DNA from: Leucocoprinus leucothites
Taxonomy: Eukaryota; Basidiomycota; Agaricomycetes; Agaricales; Agaricaceae
Direction: 5' to 3'
NCBI GenBank assembly: GCA_013368445.1
Contig: JAACJO010000019.1
Coordinates: 310,001 to 374,000 of the forward strand
DNA length: 64,000 nucleotides
Shown: piece after piece, positions 11,572 to 25,139 of the stretch
How the letters are laid out: the number at the start of each line of letters is the position of its first letter
Numbering within the stretch: position 1 is the stretch's first letter
Program-made: the position numbers and the translations under genes
Notes under the pieces: generated by a model
Told to the model about the DNA's origin: nothing
Seen by the model: the letters and a program-made list of their open reading frames with translations, nothing else
Database searches by the model: none

Positions 11572-13454
11572 ATGGTGAATATCATTATTGACAATGGCGC
11601 CTATACAGTCAAAACGGGTGTTCAGAAGGGACCTCCGCGGTATGTTGCGAAGAATTTCCTTCTCGTCGACATCACACCCAAGTTATTTCAGGATTGTCAC
11701 AAACGCTGTAATACGTTCGAAGGGGGACAAAGCAATATACTTCGGGCACGAATTCGAACGGTGCAACGACTACTCTTCTTTGCATTATCGGCTGCCTTTA
11801 GAAAAGGTCTGCACAGAACCGCTTACACGGACGCATCAGATGACAAAAATTTCTAGCCTTCGTAGGGGTACATCGTTGATTGGGACGCACAGAAAGCAAT
11901 TTGGGACGGTATTTTCTCCGCGGAGATGTTCAATGTGAGTAGCTTTCATGTTGTCTTTCAGGGTGTTTCTGAATTTCAATTTTAGGTCGACACAACTCAG
12001 GCTTCGCTGCTTTTGACTGAACCCTATTTCAATCTACCAAACATTCAAGACGTCTACGACCAATTCGTTTTCGAAGAGTACGAGTTCCAATCGTACTTCC
12101 GTTGCACACGTATGTCTTCTCAGGGGTTCTGACCTCACAACCGCGCTGATTTGCATTTAGCTGCCTCGCTCATTCCTCATGGAACACTATTCAAACGTCC
12201 GAGGGAGCGAAAACCTGAATGTTGCATCGTCGTTGACTCTGGCTTCAGCTTTACCCACATCGTGCCGATAATGGAGAATAGAGTTGCATGGAATGCAGTC
12301 AAGCGGTATGAGTTTTGTCTTCCTCTTTGAGGCGCGTTTATTCGGATTGACGACTGTTTACCCAAGCCAGCGTTGATGTGGGCGGAAAGCTGTTAACGAA
12401 TCAACTGAAGGAGCTCGTGTCATACCGGCAATGGAACATGATGGATGAAACATTCATTGTGAATGATGTAAAGGAGAAGTGCTGTTTTGTCTCACAGGAT
12501 TTCAAGCGAGACCTTGAAATATGTACGTTTTCTTCGCAGAACAGCACTCTCAATGTTTATACTCATCTCCAACAACAGGCAGGACAGATGCTACCAGGAA
12601 TTCAATTGTACAAGACTACATCCTTCCTGATCTGTCAAGAAACCAAAAGGGCCGTGTGCGGGCCCCAGACGATGCTCGCCTCGATACGGACCAAGTCCTG
12701 ATCATGAATAACGAGAGATTTGTTGTTCCAGAGATCTTATTCAGACCCGATGATATAGGTAAGCGTTTTGAAAGAGGTATATCGCCTCTTCTGATTAGTC
12801 CAGGGCTGGAGCAAATGGGCTTAGCATCAACAATCGCCCACGTTATTTCTCTATTGCCGGAAGACCTACAGGGGATGTTCTGGGCTAATATCGGCCTCAT
12901 CGGTGGAAACACCAAGCTCCCTGGGTTTCGTGAACGACTGTGAGTATTTGTGTTTTATTTTTATTTATTTTTTACTTGACAGCACGCTGATTGTTTAACG
13001 ATCAGGCTACAGGAGCTTCAACCTCTGGCACCAATGGACAACGAAGTTGTAGTATACGAGAGCATAGAGTACGTGGCCCCAGTCTAGCTATTTCTTGAAT
13101 CGAATGGCTCACGGGATGGGATTCAGCCCCGTTCTCGAGCCTTATCGTTCCGCCCTTCAATTCAACTTCACGCGGCATGCGGTGACAAGGGCAGAGTACC
13201 AGGAGATGGGCAGCGAAGCCTCTCGTCGAAAGTTTGAATCGGTCAACCAACCCCACGTCGTTGCTTCCGCTAACGACGGTTCACCTGATAACGATGGTAG
13301 CCCTGAGCCCGCAGGGAAGAACATCAATCGGGGAAAGAAGGTGACCGATGAAAAGGGTGCCAGTGGGCCCGCCAAGACAAGCACCACTGTAAAAGCTACT
13401 CGCACTGCTAGTGTACGACACAGTACGCGGGAAGCCACGAGTAGGAGGAAGTAG
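11572..13454 (+). CDS. ARP6: actin-related protein 6 (SWR1/SRCAP chromatin remodelling subunit)
   Basis: ARP6 is a subunit of the SWR1-type complex that places histone H2A.Z in nucleosomes. The start [17 protein letters not shown] is the ARP6 first strand and phosphate loop. Later exons read [86 protein letters not shown] and [12 protein letters not shown], all in the expected order for this family. The last exon has [18 protein letters not shown], near the usual ARP6 C-terminus, then about 65 further residues rich in Lys, Ser, Thr and Pro. The final TAG is at 13452-13454. The gene has about nine short introns. I chose 11572 because the conserved N-terminus begins exactly there. Confidence 0.9.
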
Positions 13455-15351
13455 TCGATCAATATGCTCAACTCGGTCGTTTAGGATTCCAACGGGGACA
13501 ATCGTCGAATTCCTGTCCAGAACCGGATATCACTGGTTACTGAAAATAGCTGAATCACGTCGTTGTAGAGAAATGGGACATATGTCCTGATCGATTGAGA
13601 AATGTGATTGTTTTGTCTAAAATCTCGTTTGCTTGTGAAAGTGAGAGACGGTTGCCCGAGTACTGCCACAAAACATAGCATCTGTTCCCCGTCGCATTCT
13701 CCAACCCTTCTCGGCTTGTATCATCGCGGGCTTCCTTTACTATAATTTTTCAGCGAAGAAGGGTCATATCACTGATCCATCCGAAGCGGCCCCTATTACT
13801 GCCCGGGTCCTCAGGAAACGTTTGCACACACTTAAGAAGGTTCATAAATCAGAAGTAAATGCTTACCCCATGAACCTTGAGAACGGGAATCGCTACCATG
13901 ATCAGCATCCCGAGCTTGTACCTTGAGTGGCGAACTAGATTGAACTTCGAGCTCTTCCATATGAACCGCCTCAGTAGCCTTGGACACACGATCGAGAAAA
14001 AAAACCTCGGAATATTTCGGATAGAATCAATATTAGAAATGCGAAGCTATTGAAGATAAGTTGGGCGAAATTGGCATCTGATGACGGACAATTCATACTG
14101 AACTCGAGAGAACCCTTCGAATTCTTAAGTTCTTTTCGGTCTGTCCAAAACTTCGAGTTATTTCCTTGTGCCAGGGTGGCTTACGTTCGGAGTGCAGTGT
14201 GAATGGAGTAGTCACTGGCAGAAGCCCGGTGGTTTAGGTAGCTTGAGCTTGTGTCTGACAGCGCTATAATTGACTTGAATTCGATGCAAGCATGTCAACA
14301 GCTATAGTGTGTTTTTCTGCTTTATCGATACCTTAACAAATGCCTATGCCTGAGTACTACACAGTACTGGCTGGCGGGACAAGGCGGGATTCTTAAGCAA
14401 ACAGCGCATGATCTTCGGGAGTTGATGAATCGTAAATGGTAAATGAACCGGCTTGATTCAAGATGATGCGCCCGTGCAACAGGGTCCAGCAAGAACGAGC
14501 TGGCCGAAGGGGAGTTGAGCAATGATGATGAAATCGTGGTGGGCGAGTAATTTGTGATGCGGTGCCATGAAGAGGGGACTGCTTTGTATGACCCATTTTG
14601 TAATATTCCTTATTGAATTGAATGAACAAGGGTGTTGGAGAATTGGAGCTGGAGGGAGTTCTAGGAGTTTCTATGTTTCCGTTTTGACTTCTCGTGATGC
14701 CTAACCGAGCCGGATGACCCAGAAAGTGACTATCGCCGAATCGTAATGTATACCGCTTGAGTCTCACAATGACTTCGTGCTTTGTATAATACCGGTGCGA
14801 ACAGCGTTTGATGGGGGGGAAGAGTATGGCCATATATTGTCGTAGAGCCTGAGTATTTTAGGTGATTTCGTAAGGAGTTGATTAATGATTTATTGCGATA
14901 AGTAGGGTAATACGGATAGCAGAAATCAAAAGCGTAACTGGACTACGACGAATGAGATTTGATGGGTCCACAGGAACCATGATTAGCTTTAACATCACTC
15001 CTCTACTAAACGTACAAAGTGCCCTATACATAATAGTGATACGACGCCAGACAGCACAAAAAGTCAGAATAACGAGAAAGGATAACAAATAAAAAGCTAG
15101 TACGGCATAGAAAAAAGTACGGGGCAGCGTCCGGGTGGAAAGACGTCGATGAAAATACAAACGTATACAAGATGGGGATACTTGAGGCAAAGGAATATTC
15201 GTGAATAGGTGATATCGGGGGTGTATGATGGTATCAAAACCTCGTTTGATGCCAGGAGATGAGAGAGACAAAGCTTGGTATATGTGTGTTATGTACAATT
15301 GGTGCGAGGAAAGCGGAATCAAAAAGATCAAGTCTACGAATCATGATATCC
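13455..15351. other. intergenic interval, converging gene ends
   Basis: ARP6 (+) and the Zn2Cys6 gene (-) converge on this interval, so both 3' UTRs fall in it. A 146-codon open frame on the minus strand (14393-14833) and a 149-codon one (14882-15331) have no recognisable motif and biased composition (His/Pro/Ser and Leu/Ile/Ser). I do not call them genes. Confidence 0.3.
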
Positions 15352-16908
15352 TCAGGGTATGACATGGGAATACACACTGTGGTGATCGCCGTTTGCTGGA
15401 AGGGGGAAATAAGGGTTGTATCCAGCGGCGGCGAGGTTATTCCATTCAGATGAAGTGACGCCTGGAGAGCCAGCGCCGGTGTGAAAAGAGGTATGTCCAC
15501 TCGATGCAGAGAGAGGCGTAAGGAGTTCGTTGTCCGAGGGAGTGTTGCTGTCATAAGGCTGAGTTTGCTGACCAGCAGCGGCACCATGGCCCGAGGTCGT
15601 AGAATCGTTCATTTCAATACCACTGCTAAAGTGAAGAGAGATTTGAATACGATAGTAAGAACACAGCAAGAAACTACGTACTGCATCATGTCGTTCAGTT
15701 CCATTATCTTGCGGAATAGTTGGCATTGTGAGTGATGAGTATATTGTCGTAGAGGCGTAAGGGAGTTCTGAAGTTGTTGAGACAGGGTCAAATACGCTAC
15801 CCCAGTTGCAGGGCTCGTCCGACACGGACAATACACTTGTTGATGGGGCGAGCCATGGTACTGATCGTTGGCTGGGGTGTTTCCATAACCATGATTGCTC
15901 CCATAAGATCCACTGCCATCAGTCGAATAAGACGAGGCTCCCGAGCCACTATGTGTGTGATATGTAGAGGGAGGGTGGCTGGTGTACGCCTGGCTCGGGG
16001 AGAAATTGCGTTGTTGATCATCGTAGGGCGAGCTTGGGCTTCCATTATTTGTTCTGAGTTCTCCTGGGAATGATTGATGATACCTCATTGAGCCAGAGCC
16101 AGGACCAGGGGAAGGAGAGAAACGATATAGACCTGAAGAAGCCTCGGGAACTGGTTCTGTCTTGATGGGATTGACGAGATTGTTCCCGAGCGCGGTTCGG
16201 TTGGCACGGCTCGAGGAGTCGGGTGATCGCTTGCTAGGCGCACACTTTGTCGCTCGAGAGTGCCACTTTTCATTGGGATCGCCATCGCGGAAATTGCTAT
16301 CCGCCCATCGAGGGTGTGGTTTGCCTACGCAAGGAATAAATGCGTGTTGGAGAAATTGTCGGTTTAAAAACAGGTTAACATACCCCTCAGCTCTCGGACG
16401 AGGCTTTCTAGTTCAGCAATACGATTTCTAAGGCGTGTATTCTCATCAACAGAAGGGTCATCTCTGACAAAAGATGATCAGTGTATTATTGATGATATTG
16501 AGTGGTCTCTCCTCACCTGAGTGCCGGGTCATCTATCTCGTAGACACAGAGTCCAGTCTAGCGGAAGGGAGCCATTAGAGGGCGGAACGTAGTGGCAAAG
16601 GAGAGGTTTGTACCAAGCCGAGTTGTATACAGCGCTGGCATGGCCGCTTGCGATCACACTAGGAACATTGGTGAGCTCAACGTAAAGAGATGGTGAACAA
16701 GACAAAGCACCTTGCGTTTTGAGGTATGGCAATTCAAACAACTTTGGGTAGTCCGGTTTCTCCTCCTCTTCCTATTTTTGGGGAAAGAATTTCGGGCGTA
16801 GAGGGGGGGAAACGGTTAATAAGTCGGCAAGTAAAACGCGATAACGCTTGAGAGCGCCTTAAGCGCTACTGACCTGTGGTCGGTGTCGATAGTGAATTCA
16901 AGGTCCAT
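15352..16908 (-). CDS. Zn2Cys6 (Gal4-type) transcription factor
   Basis: The protein begins MDLEFTIDTDHR at 16908, and the spliced second exon continues KRRRNRTTQSCLNCHTSKRK. Two further short exons complete a fungal binuclear zinc cluster: C-x2-C-x6-C-x5-C-x2-C-x8-C (CLNC...C DRKRP CQRC...C). The basic run before the first Cys probably contacts DNA or acts as a nuclear signal. After the cluster come YEIDDPALR and a short leucine-rich helix (LRNRIAELESLVRELRG, near 16385-16435), a likely dimerisation segment. The remaining ~300 residues are Ser/Pro/Gly/Tyr-rich and disordered-looking, as in many activators. The stop is at 15352-15354. Splicing near 15660-15800 is uncertain: two frames are open there and a 56-bp intron is one option. 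Target genes cannot be inferred. Confidence 0.85.
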
Positions 16909-19900
16909 AATTTCACCCTTTAGTTGCACTGGCTGGAATGAGTCTGTGGGGATCATGGTAAAGTATGGTGAAAGGTCAGGAGCGGAAAAGGAACAAGCTC
17001 AAGGAGAATCGACCTTGTCCTTAAGTGCTTCCGGTGTTATTAAGTAACAAATAAAGATCCCACTGGTCGAGATCGTGCCGATAGTTGACAGATGCAGGGG
17101 GAGCCCGAATTGGAGAGACGACCTGCTCGAGTCGAGCTGGTGTTGTAACCGCTTGACTACCTTTTTGGTCACCGTCTTCTTATTCTTCCAGTGATCTTGG
17201 ATGTGACACATAACGTACAGCCCATCGTCACAATCCAGCCCTGAGGATCAGAACGCTGCCTTGCCGGATCGCACATGTGGAAGGGCGAGATTATTCTTGT
17301 GGCCAGCCTTTTCCAGACCGGAAACTATCTGGGTGACATCTTGGCTCGCCGGGCCCCCGAGTCCTCGGAACTACCTCCGTAACGTACAAGTCCGCAAATG
17401 CCTCTTTTGACAGAACCCTGATGATCTCAGGGTCGATGCAGAGAGTGAAAAAAGCCACTCAACGTGGAAAAAATAGTACTATAGAACTCAGATGCGGATG
17501 GTATGTTTTCGATTGGCATGGTACGACAGCAGATCATTGTGTCGATATGTTATCGGCATTGAGCGCAAGCATGACAGCCACTGCCAGATGCCGGCTACTG
17601 CATCGGTTAGGTCTTGATCCTCTCGCCTCTTGTTTATTTTGTAGATATTCCCCGATGATCAGAAGAAGGCGTGGAACCCACAGCTCGGCCAGCTCCTTGA
17701 TTGGCTCGCCACCATCTCGACAAGCACACGTAGATGCGAAAGAAAATATTTGTTGGGGTCGCTAGACATGTTGCGGCTAGAATTGTTGAAGGCGTAGAAG
17801 TAGTTCTTTATGTTGCTCCATTGACAAAGACATGGCTCTATGTGTTCGTTTAAACTAGCCTTCACAGTTTTTGGGGTCGCTTCAAGTTAGGGGTGAGTGC
17901 TTGAAATCGTCACCTGTGACGAGTTGAATCAAGATTTAATCATATAGTGGTGCGAAAAGTAACCGGATGGTTGCCAATTGTGGCCGGGGGACTGGCGAAT
18001 AGAGGTGTTGCTTCCGGGGGACAGACTAGGTTCCTTGGGTGTTTTGCTTACTATATGCGAACCTGAAGAACCTAGCCCAGGAGTGAAGATCTGATTAGAA
18101 CATGCTCTCTAACTCTCGTTGTGCTTCGTTGAGACGAAGCAGGCGGGCCAATTCCTCAAAGTAACAATGAATCGGCGAGAAGTGCCCGGATATGTGGCGC
18201 GGCACGTAAAAAAGAGAGAATTTGTTCACAATCCATGCGTACGCTTCAGCAAACTTCAACCATTGAGAAGAGGGCACGTATAAGGTGCATAATAGTATGC
18301 GTATGAAGGCGGGACGGCCTCTTTGAGACGCCCGACGACAGGTGTGCAATCATCCGTGGAAGGCGGTTCCAAAAATCTATATCCGGTGTCACTATTCATA
18401 ACAAAACTGAACTCTCCGCTCTATCGGGACACCTGGGAGCTAATCTTCATCTTATCCTCCAGAATGAAATAAGTAATGTTCTTGACGCTAAATACAACGT
18501 GAGCGCGATGACAACGAAATCGAGGTGTTATGAGCGCATTAGTGATGCTTGTCCCCGCTGATCTAATCACGAATTAACTCCAGAAAGAGGTTGCAACAAA
18601 AAAAGACTGAGTACTTACCGTAATACACATCTACTACGAGCGTTGTGAGAGTGCCACAATCAGTCAAAAATGGTTCTTCAGATCAGTGACTGGTTGATTG
18701 CTTTAGAGAATGCGATCACGATCTATTGATGGAGAAGAGCTTGGCTGCAAAAAGACCGAGAAGGTGGGCACCCCTGATCACACCTCGTGACAAGTCATTA
18801 GCGTCCGAAAGGATCAAGATACGAGAGCACCGAAGTCATTGCTGGTGAGAACAGTCAGACCCTCTTAGCGAGGGCCTGACAGAGACACGCCGAGGCGAAA
18901 TGTCGTGGCAGTATTTTGCCTGGGCGGTTGCTTGGGGCAGCGGGCACACTCGAATTGAAATCTGATAGTGATCTACAGACGGATTGGGAGGTAAAATGTG
19001 TTGTCGGAAATTTGATGGGAGATTGAACCAGTCTGGCGATTTTCCATTCTTGTCGGTTGCCTTTCGGTTCATTCCACGTGCTATTGAGCCCAGAAGCAGA
19101 GATATTGAAGGCCAGTATGCAATATCCCACACCAGATGAGTCGAGTAAAGCACAAGTCCAATCAAAGGAGGACATATTGCAGCTAGAAATTGGAACATCT
19201 ATCCCACCAGCCTTTGTTATGGGCGGCCGAATGGTCCGAATGATCTTGCTCCCTCGGATAATCAGGAAAGCCGTAAAGACGCGGAACGAGTCAAGCCCCT
19301 TTTTGCACACAAAAGCGCGATTTCCTTCTTGATTGTAAGCCACTCCCCGACACCGACATTTGACAAGAATGGTACGAGGTGTCGCCAAGCATCCTCTTCC
19401 ATTTTAGCGCTAGCCGCCTTTTTGTGTTGAGGATCCTTCCCGACCAATGTTCAAGTGCTACGTAGGCCAGGGAGAAACCAGCACCAGTTGATTAATCAAG
19501 CGGGAAGTCCAGGGCGTCTCCATCGGTGTCAGGCCAAGTCTGAATGGTTGCCTTGTCCAAGATGCAGTTTAAGGGGAGAATCGTCGCTATGTTGCCTGTG
19601 GACAACAAAATTGCCCTGGAAAGATGAAGCGAATGTCATCCGAATAGCATATGAAGGAGAGCTCGGCTGCAAGGCGAAAAAAAAAAGAATGAAACACAGC
19701 AGCAGGTTTGACATCGCCAGCTCCAATGTTCGGGTGCCAGGCGCAAGAGCAAAGAATGGACAGGACACAAGCATGAAAAGGCCCCAACAACAGAGCGCCA
19801 CCATCAATAGAATGCGACGAGTCTCCAAATAAACCACAACATATGCGTGGGATACTGACGTGCATGTTGCATCACGAAGTTGCACCTTGACATTGCCCAT

Positions 19901-20068
19901 ACAGATCTACGCACATTTGCAAAGACTTGATATCTCAACAAACCGGGCTCTAACCGTACTAAGTCGGTCACTATACCAGTCCGGCTACCTGTCACCTAAT
20001 TTTGTTCGCTATCTGTCGCTTCCATCGACTGCGCTTGACGGGCACCGACGTCCTCTCCGGGAGTCTCC
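16909..20068. other. unresolved interval with isolated exon-like pieces
   Basis: No gene can be built with confidence. Exon-like pieces noticed: + strand 17646-17797, preceded by a good acceptor (TTTTGTAG), reads FPDDQKKAWNPQLGQLLDWL and ends in TAG; - strand 18095-18290 reads WLKFAEAYAWIVNKFSLFYV and ends in TAA; + strand 19057-19332 is a 91-codon frame, opposed by a 177-codon minus-strand frame (18855-19388). None shows a known domain. They may be ends of small lineage-specific genes or remnants. Confidence 0.25.
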
Positions 20069-22206
20069 ATGAAATCAAACACAGATGAAAATGCTGAGTT
20101 GTCGCCAACATCCCCTGGAGACGACTCTGATGGTGCACTCTCTCCTGTGACGGAACTTGAGCCTAACCCTGGAATCGATGGTACTCCTGTTCGATGTACG
20201 TTCATTTCCGTCAGATCCTTTCAAAACGATGCTCATGGATCATTCTTGCTCCATGACAGGGTACGACGTATGCATCTTCTCTTTGCCTCCTACAGAACCA
20301 ATCGTTGAGTGTGATTTGTTCTCTAGGCCGACAGGACGGAACCCTATACCCGGATTACACCGTTTCAAGAAAAACACGACACGAGTATCGAGTAAGGCTT
20401 TGTGGCTGAGATTATCAGCGCTCTGTTCCGCTGATGATTCTACTATCAGGTTCTTCTACAAGCCTCTCACGCTCTCCGCTTTGACATGTGCTTTAATCCT
20501 CCTTACTTATGTCGCTATGACCCAAGATGTCCTTGAAGAAGGACGTGACAAGCGACGCGTGTAAGTCGCTCAAAAAACGGCCGGAAATGTCTGATTTCGA
20601 CTGAATCAATTGACAGTGGTGTTTATGCCGCGATTGCCGCGTTTCTTATGTTTTCAATGATCCAATTTCGTGACGGACCTTTCATTCGTCCACACCCGGC
20701 TTTCTGGCGTATTGTCCTCGGCGTAAATCTGCTCTATGAACTTGCACTTGTGTTCTTGTTATTTCAAGATCTTCAAACGGCTCGTCAGATGATGACATAT
20801 GTTGATCCTAGTCTCGGCGTTCCCCTACCCGAAAAGAGCTACGCTGAAGACTGCTCTCTCACCGCTAAAAACGTGTGGGTTAGTTTACTCCACGATTACC
20901 ATGGGAGGACTGGCGCAGATCATTGACGATTCTACTCGCTCAGAATGCTCTTGATATTTTTTGCATTGCACATGCCCTCGGATGGTTTGGAAAGGCTATG
21001 ATCTTACGTGATTACTGGTTCTGCTGGGTCAGTGTTATGCCCGAGGATTTACTGCACAGTCTCCCATTGCTGTCTTCATGCTTATCCTACAATACAGATT
21101 CTAAGCATCGCATTCGAACTCGCAGAGTATAGCTTACAGCACCAGTTGCCTAATTTTGCCGAGGTACGTCTTCCTAAGCATGTTGACACATTAGCGTCCC
21201 GCTGAATAATGTTGACAGTGCTGGTGGGATCACGTATGTATTCTTGTACAGTATAAGCCCCCAACTCATCGGTCTGCTTAGTGGGTGCTTGATGTGCTTG
21301 TCTGTAACTGGTTAGGAGCATACCTTGGTTTGTCGCTGGCGCTCCATTCTCGTAATCGCGTTGTGATGACATGTTCCTTCAGGCATGAAAGTATGCCAAT
21401 ACTTCGAAGTCAAGGTGCGGGCTCAGCAGCCCTACTAGGTGTTCATTGATCAATCTGTTTCAATAGCCCTATTCCTGGCGTGGCTTCCGTCAGACCCGAG
21501 GAATACGCCCCAAAATGAAACGAGTTCTTAGCCAATTTTCGCCTCACGATTTTACTGCCTTCAAATGGGGAACAGCCACCGACTTTTTGCACTATTTCAC
21601 TGTGGTTTTGTTACTTTTGGTATTTTTAGCTGCCGAACTCAACCCTTTCTACCTAAAGGCTGGTATCGAATGCTTTTACGGGGTCCACAGGAGCTTACCT
21701 TTTGACAGAGCTTATTGTGGATGGAACCTGACCATCCCATCATCATTCTGCGTCTTGCATTTGTGTTTCTTTGTGCCCTCCCCGCGGTGCGAGAGCTTTT
21801 CCAATATGTAAACGATCCAAGGTGGGTGATCCCACCTACACACCCTCCCTATCATCTATTTTGGCCTTTGGCTGACCTTGTTTTCATCTATCTCAATCAG
21901 GCGCGCAGTCAGAATGGGGCAGCATGTCTGGCTTCTTCTTGCCACGATCGTGACAGAAATACTCGTCATTGTAAAATGGAGTAACGGAATGTTCCCTGAA
22001 CCATTACCACCAATGGTCAAATGGGGATGGATTACGACGGCGTTTCTCCTCATACTGTATCCCATCCGGAGGGTGAGTATTGGCCCCAGACTTGGGAGCT
22101 TTGTTGACTAAATTTGCTGTTATGACAGTTTGGCATACCCAACGCACGAAGGTACATCCGGAAGCGGAAACAGAAGAAAGGGTCGAAGGTGGAGAAGGGC
22201 CAGTGA
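20069..22206 (+). CDS. phosphatidylserine synthase, base-exchange (PSS1/PTDSS1) type
   Basis: PSS-I family enzymes exchange the head group of phosphatidylcholine or phosphatidylethanolamine for L-serine at the ER. Seen across the exons: RFFYKPLTLSALTCALILL, GPFIRPHPAFWRIVLG, AHALGWFGKAMILRDYWFCW, LPNFAE followed by CWWDH, then WVLDVLVCNWLGAYLGM and a repeating series of hydrophobic segments (about eight to ten). The acidic-aromatic block ExCWWD...LD and the following hydrophobic order match animal and plant PSS, not the CDP-alcohol phosphotransferase PSS (Cho1) of yeast. The N-terminus (MKSNTDENAEL, start 20069) is acidic and Ser-rich. The C-terminus is Lys/Arg-rich and ends at TGA 22204-22206. 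Exon boundaries between about 20190 and 20340 are uncertain. Confidence 0.88.
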
Positions 22207-25139
22207 GAGTCCTGATCAACTTTTGGATTGGTGGCGCCGTAAACGAGGACCAGCAAGCGCCTAGTGGCTATATTTTCCGCGTCATTATGATTGATATCAA
22301 CATGGTAAGAGGGCGGGTTGCAGGTGTCAATCCAAGCTGCTCTGTCGTTTCTGTCACGTTGCCTCGCCATAGGCTAGTTTTTGCCTTTCAACAATGAGTC
22401 CTGTCACTGTTGCATTTTGTAGATTACTATTGTACGATGTTTATAATTATCGCAATAGGAGTGTGCTACTTGAGCCACTGATGCTGAGTGACTGTTTCTA
22501 TGCTAGTTATGAGCTTACTACGTGTCGAAGTCTCAGAAGCCTACGGAACGATCCCGACGGCGAATAACCCCATTAACGCGTTAAAGATATGTGCATCACA
22601 CATGGCCCGAATCTCCCATAGCATGCCTCGGCATGGTAAGGTAGAGGGGAAGATTTTGGAAGAGATGACATATTTGCCATGTCATCCGCCAAACTGCTGC
22701 GCCACTATCTTTCGGCTGAGTACAAGGGGGAGAAAGGGTTGGATAATGCTGAGCATTGGAAGGTTCTGCATAATGGAATGTATCTCGGGGCGATTATCCT
22801 CAGAACATTTGTATGATCTTGCTGAAACTCAGCTCCGTCTCGGTATCAACCCTCTTGACAATGTGACAAACATTGCAGGAACTTCTACCAACGACCCTTC
22901 TCGATCAAAATGGCCATTTGGTCCTCGCGCTTTGCAACAGTTATCTTTTGTGTGGCTTAATCAAAACCGTTCGCGTTGATTAATCATAGTACTTGCACTA
23001 GTGAACCCATGGGGGTAATTATGAAGGCTCATGTACTAGTAACTAGAGACATAAGCTTGCCCGTCAGGCACCATTATTAGCAGGGTTCGGGGCTTTCGGG
23101 TTGTATACTCGTCCAGCGTCCGCACTTGTATGAGTTGAAAACATGAGCGCGTCGGCAGCCTGTCGAAATCAATTTAGCACGGGGTTCTAGACTGTTGTAA
23201 GAGAGCCCCTCTTCCTGGCTATTCCTAGTTTTCTGAGTTTTGATGGCTTGGGAAATTCGCGATCGCCGGGATATATCAATCATAGAGTCACATCGACAGA
23301 TCCGCTGCTGTGGGGCTGAATCAGCTTTGTTCTCTAGGGGTAAATGTGTGGGGCAAATATGTTAGAATGCATCACGATTTACAGGAAGCGAGGACCGGAT
23401 GCTGCCACTGGTGGCGAACTTGTACGACAAATCAGTGTTCTGCTAAAAATACACGACGGGAAACTATACAATTTGGGATTAATTATGGTACCTGGGCGAC
23501 TGACAACTGCGGACTGGCAGTGAATTATTGACCTAAGCGTTGAATTGTGTTGGGAGCATACAATTCTCTAATCTCTTCAAACTTCGGTCGATGGATCCGT
23601 GAGCTGTGTACCCCTGATATTCTTGGCTTATACAGCAGTGACAAGTGACAAACGTAAGGAGCTGTCCCGCGAGCACGGCCGCGTGCAGAGTCGGCTCTAC
23701 ATGAAAGCCACAGAGTGGCTGGGGCTGTGAGGTGGTGTAGACAGCCACCAGCAGTTTCAAACTCCAGATCTTCAGAAGACCGGCATACACGTGTTGCTGA
23801 TATAGTCTAGGCGAAGTAGGAAGTCCAGGTCGCATTCGACCTGTACTTCTAGGACCTATTGAGAGTTGGAGACACCGAGCTGTGGGAATCAACAAGAAGA
23901 CAAGAGCTGAGGCGCATGATAGCAAAGAGAAGCGGATCCAATTTGCCGGATGGAGAGAGACCCCGAACTGCCACAAGAATTTCCTGATATGTCGGGACAG
24001 CCCAGCGCTTCCAGGCCAGATGTGATTTGTCTGATCTGGGATGGGAACGAGAAAACATAGCCGAGAAGCCAAAGAATCAATTGAAGAGACAGGAAAAAGG
24101 GGCCAGACAGAAAAGGAACATCCGGGTTTGTTCCAAATGCAGAAAAATCTCAATCAAGAATTCCTGATGTTTGTGAGAAACTAATTTTTAGCGGAGGATG
24201 CAGCACTTATGGTGAGTCTACTCCACTGGACGTCTTTGTTGCTGGCGCAGCTATAGTAACCAGGGCATGACAGAGCCTAGTAGTCGAGGGGAAAGAGCGC
24301 AAGACAAGTGGATGGCAGTATCATCATTGGGTGTCATCTGAGCACTGCTCGAGCGCTTTTGAGTTATTTTTGGAATGCATTTTTCTGATCAAGTTAGATC
24401 AATAAGACCGAGTCGGAACTTGACGAGGATGAGAAAATGGAAAGGGATGCTGGTTCCCTGCCTGTTTTCTCTTTTTTCGGGGAACATTCCTGGCAGAAGA
24501 AGAAGTTCGATTCTACATGTTCCCCGTGCACTTCAGGTTTGGTTGGCTAGCTTGCTGGCGCAGTAACTGACAGATGCTTGGGCTCCTCCTTTCTGTCTGC
24601 TGTTGTCAGGTCGATATGTTTTCTGCAATAGCAAGCCTGCATTTCGATCATGGCAATTCTGCCTGTCAATGAAGAGTAAGGGGCTCTAGGACCAGTTTAT
24701 GGCATCGTGACATTTGGTTGCACCTAGACATGATAAGAATCAGGGATTAACGCTGCAGAAGGAAAGAGAAGGAATCAATGTCGACTGGCCTAGATTCGGC
24801 AAGGAGCGCTGGAAGCCCCCAGGTGTTAAGCCTTGGGCGAGAAATTCATGCCTTCCAGTGATCGGCGTATTGGCTTCGAGTTTTGTGCTTGGGTGATCCG
24901 GGTTGGTTCGACTTGTTGAGCTAGGACTTTGAACATCCTGGGGTTTCCCAATGGGGGATTTGCCCTCTTTGAAGTTCTCACTAGCACTGTTTGTTGCCCG
25001 AGTTGTGCATCCGGACCGCGGGCCGAAATTTGTTTGATTAGATCATTTGCTCCAAACATGCCTTTGTCAGCAGCACAGCATTCCTTCCTGCTCTCTCGAC
25101 AACTACTTTATTCACTATCTAAGCAAGCGACTATCTATC
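22207..25139. other. long gene-poor interval
   Basis: No supportable gene. A 163-codon plus-strand frame (22488-22979) and a 206-codon minus-strand frame (23533-24153) lack recognisable motifs; the latter has several hydrophobic runs but is Cys/Ser/Leu-rich in a way that fits chance translation. The final ~150 bp is the leader of the KIN17 gene. Confidence 0.3.

Noticed and set aside
14393..14833. 146-codon minus-strand frame
   Set aside because: His/Pro/Ser/Arg-rich, no domain, no exon partners; likely chance.
18855..19388. 177-codon minus-strand frame
   Set aside because: No motif, and a plus-strand frame at 19057-19332 competes; I could not decide on either.
23533..24153. 206-codon minus-strand frame with hydrophobic runs, considered as a transporter remnant
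   Set aside because: No transporter motif and irregular composition; no flanking exons extend it.
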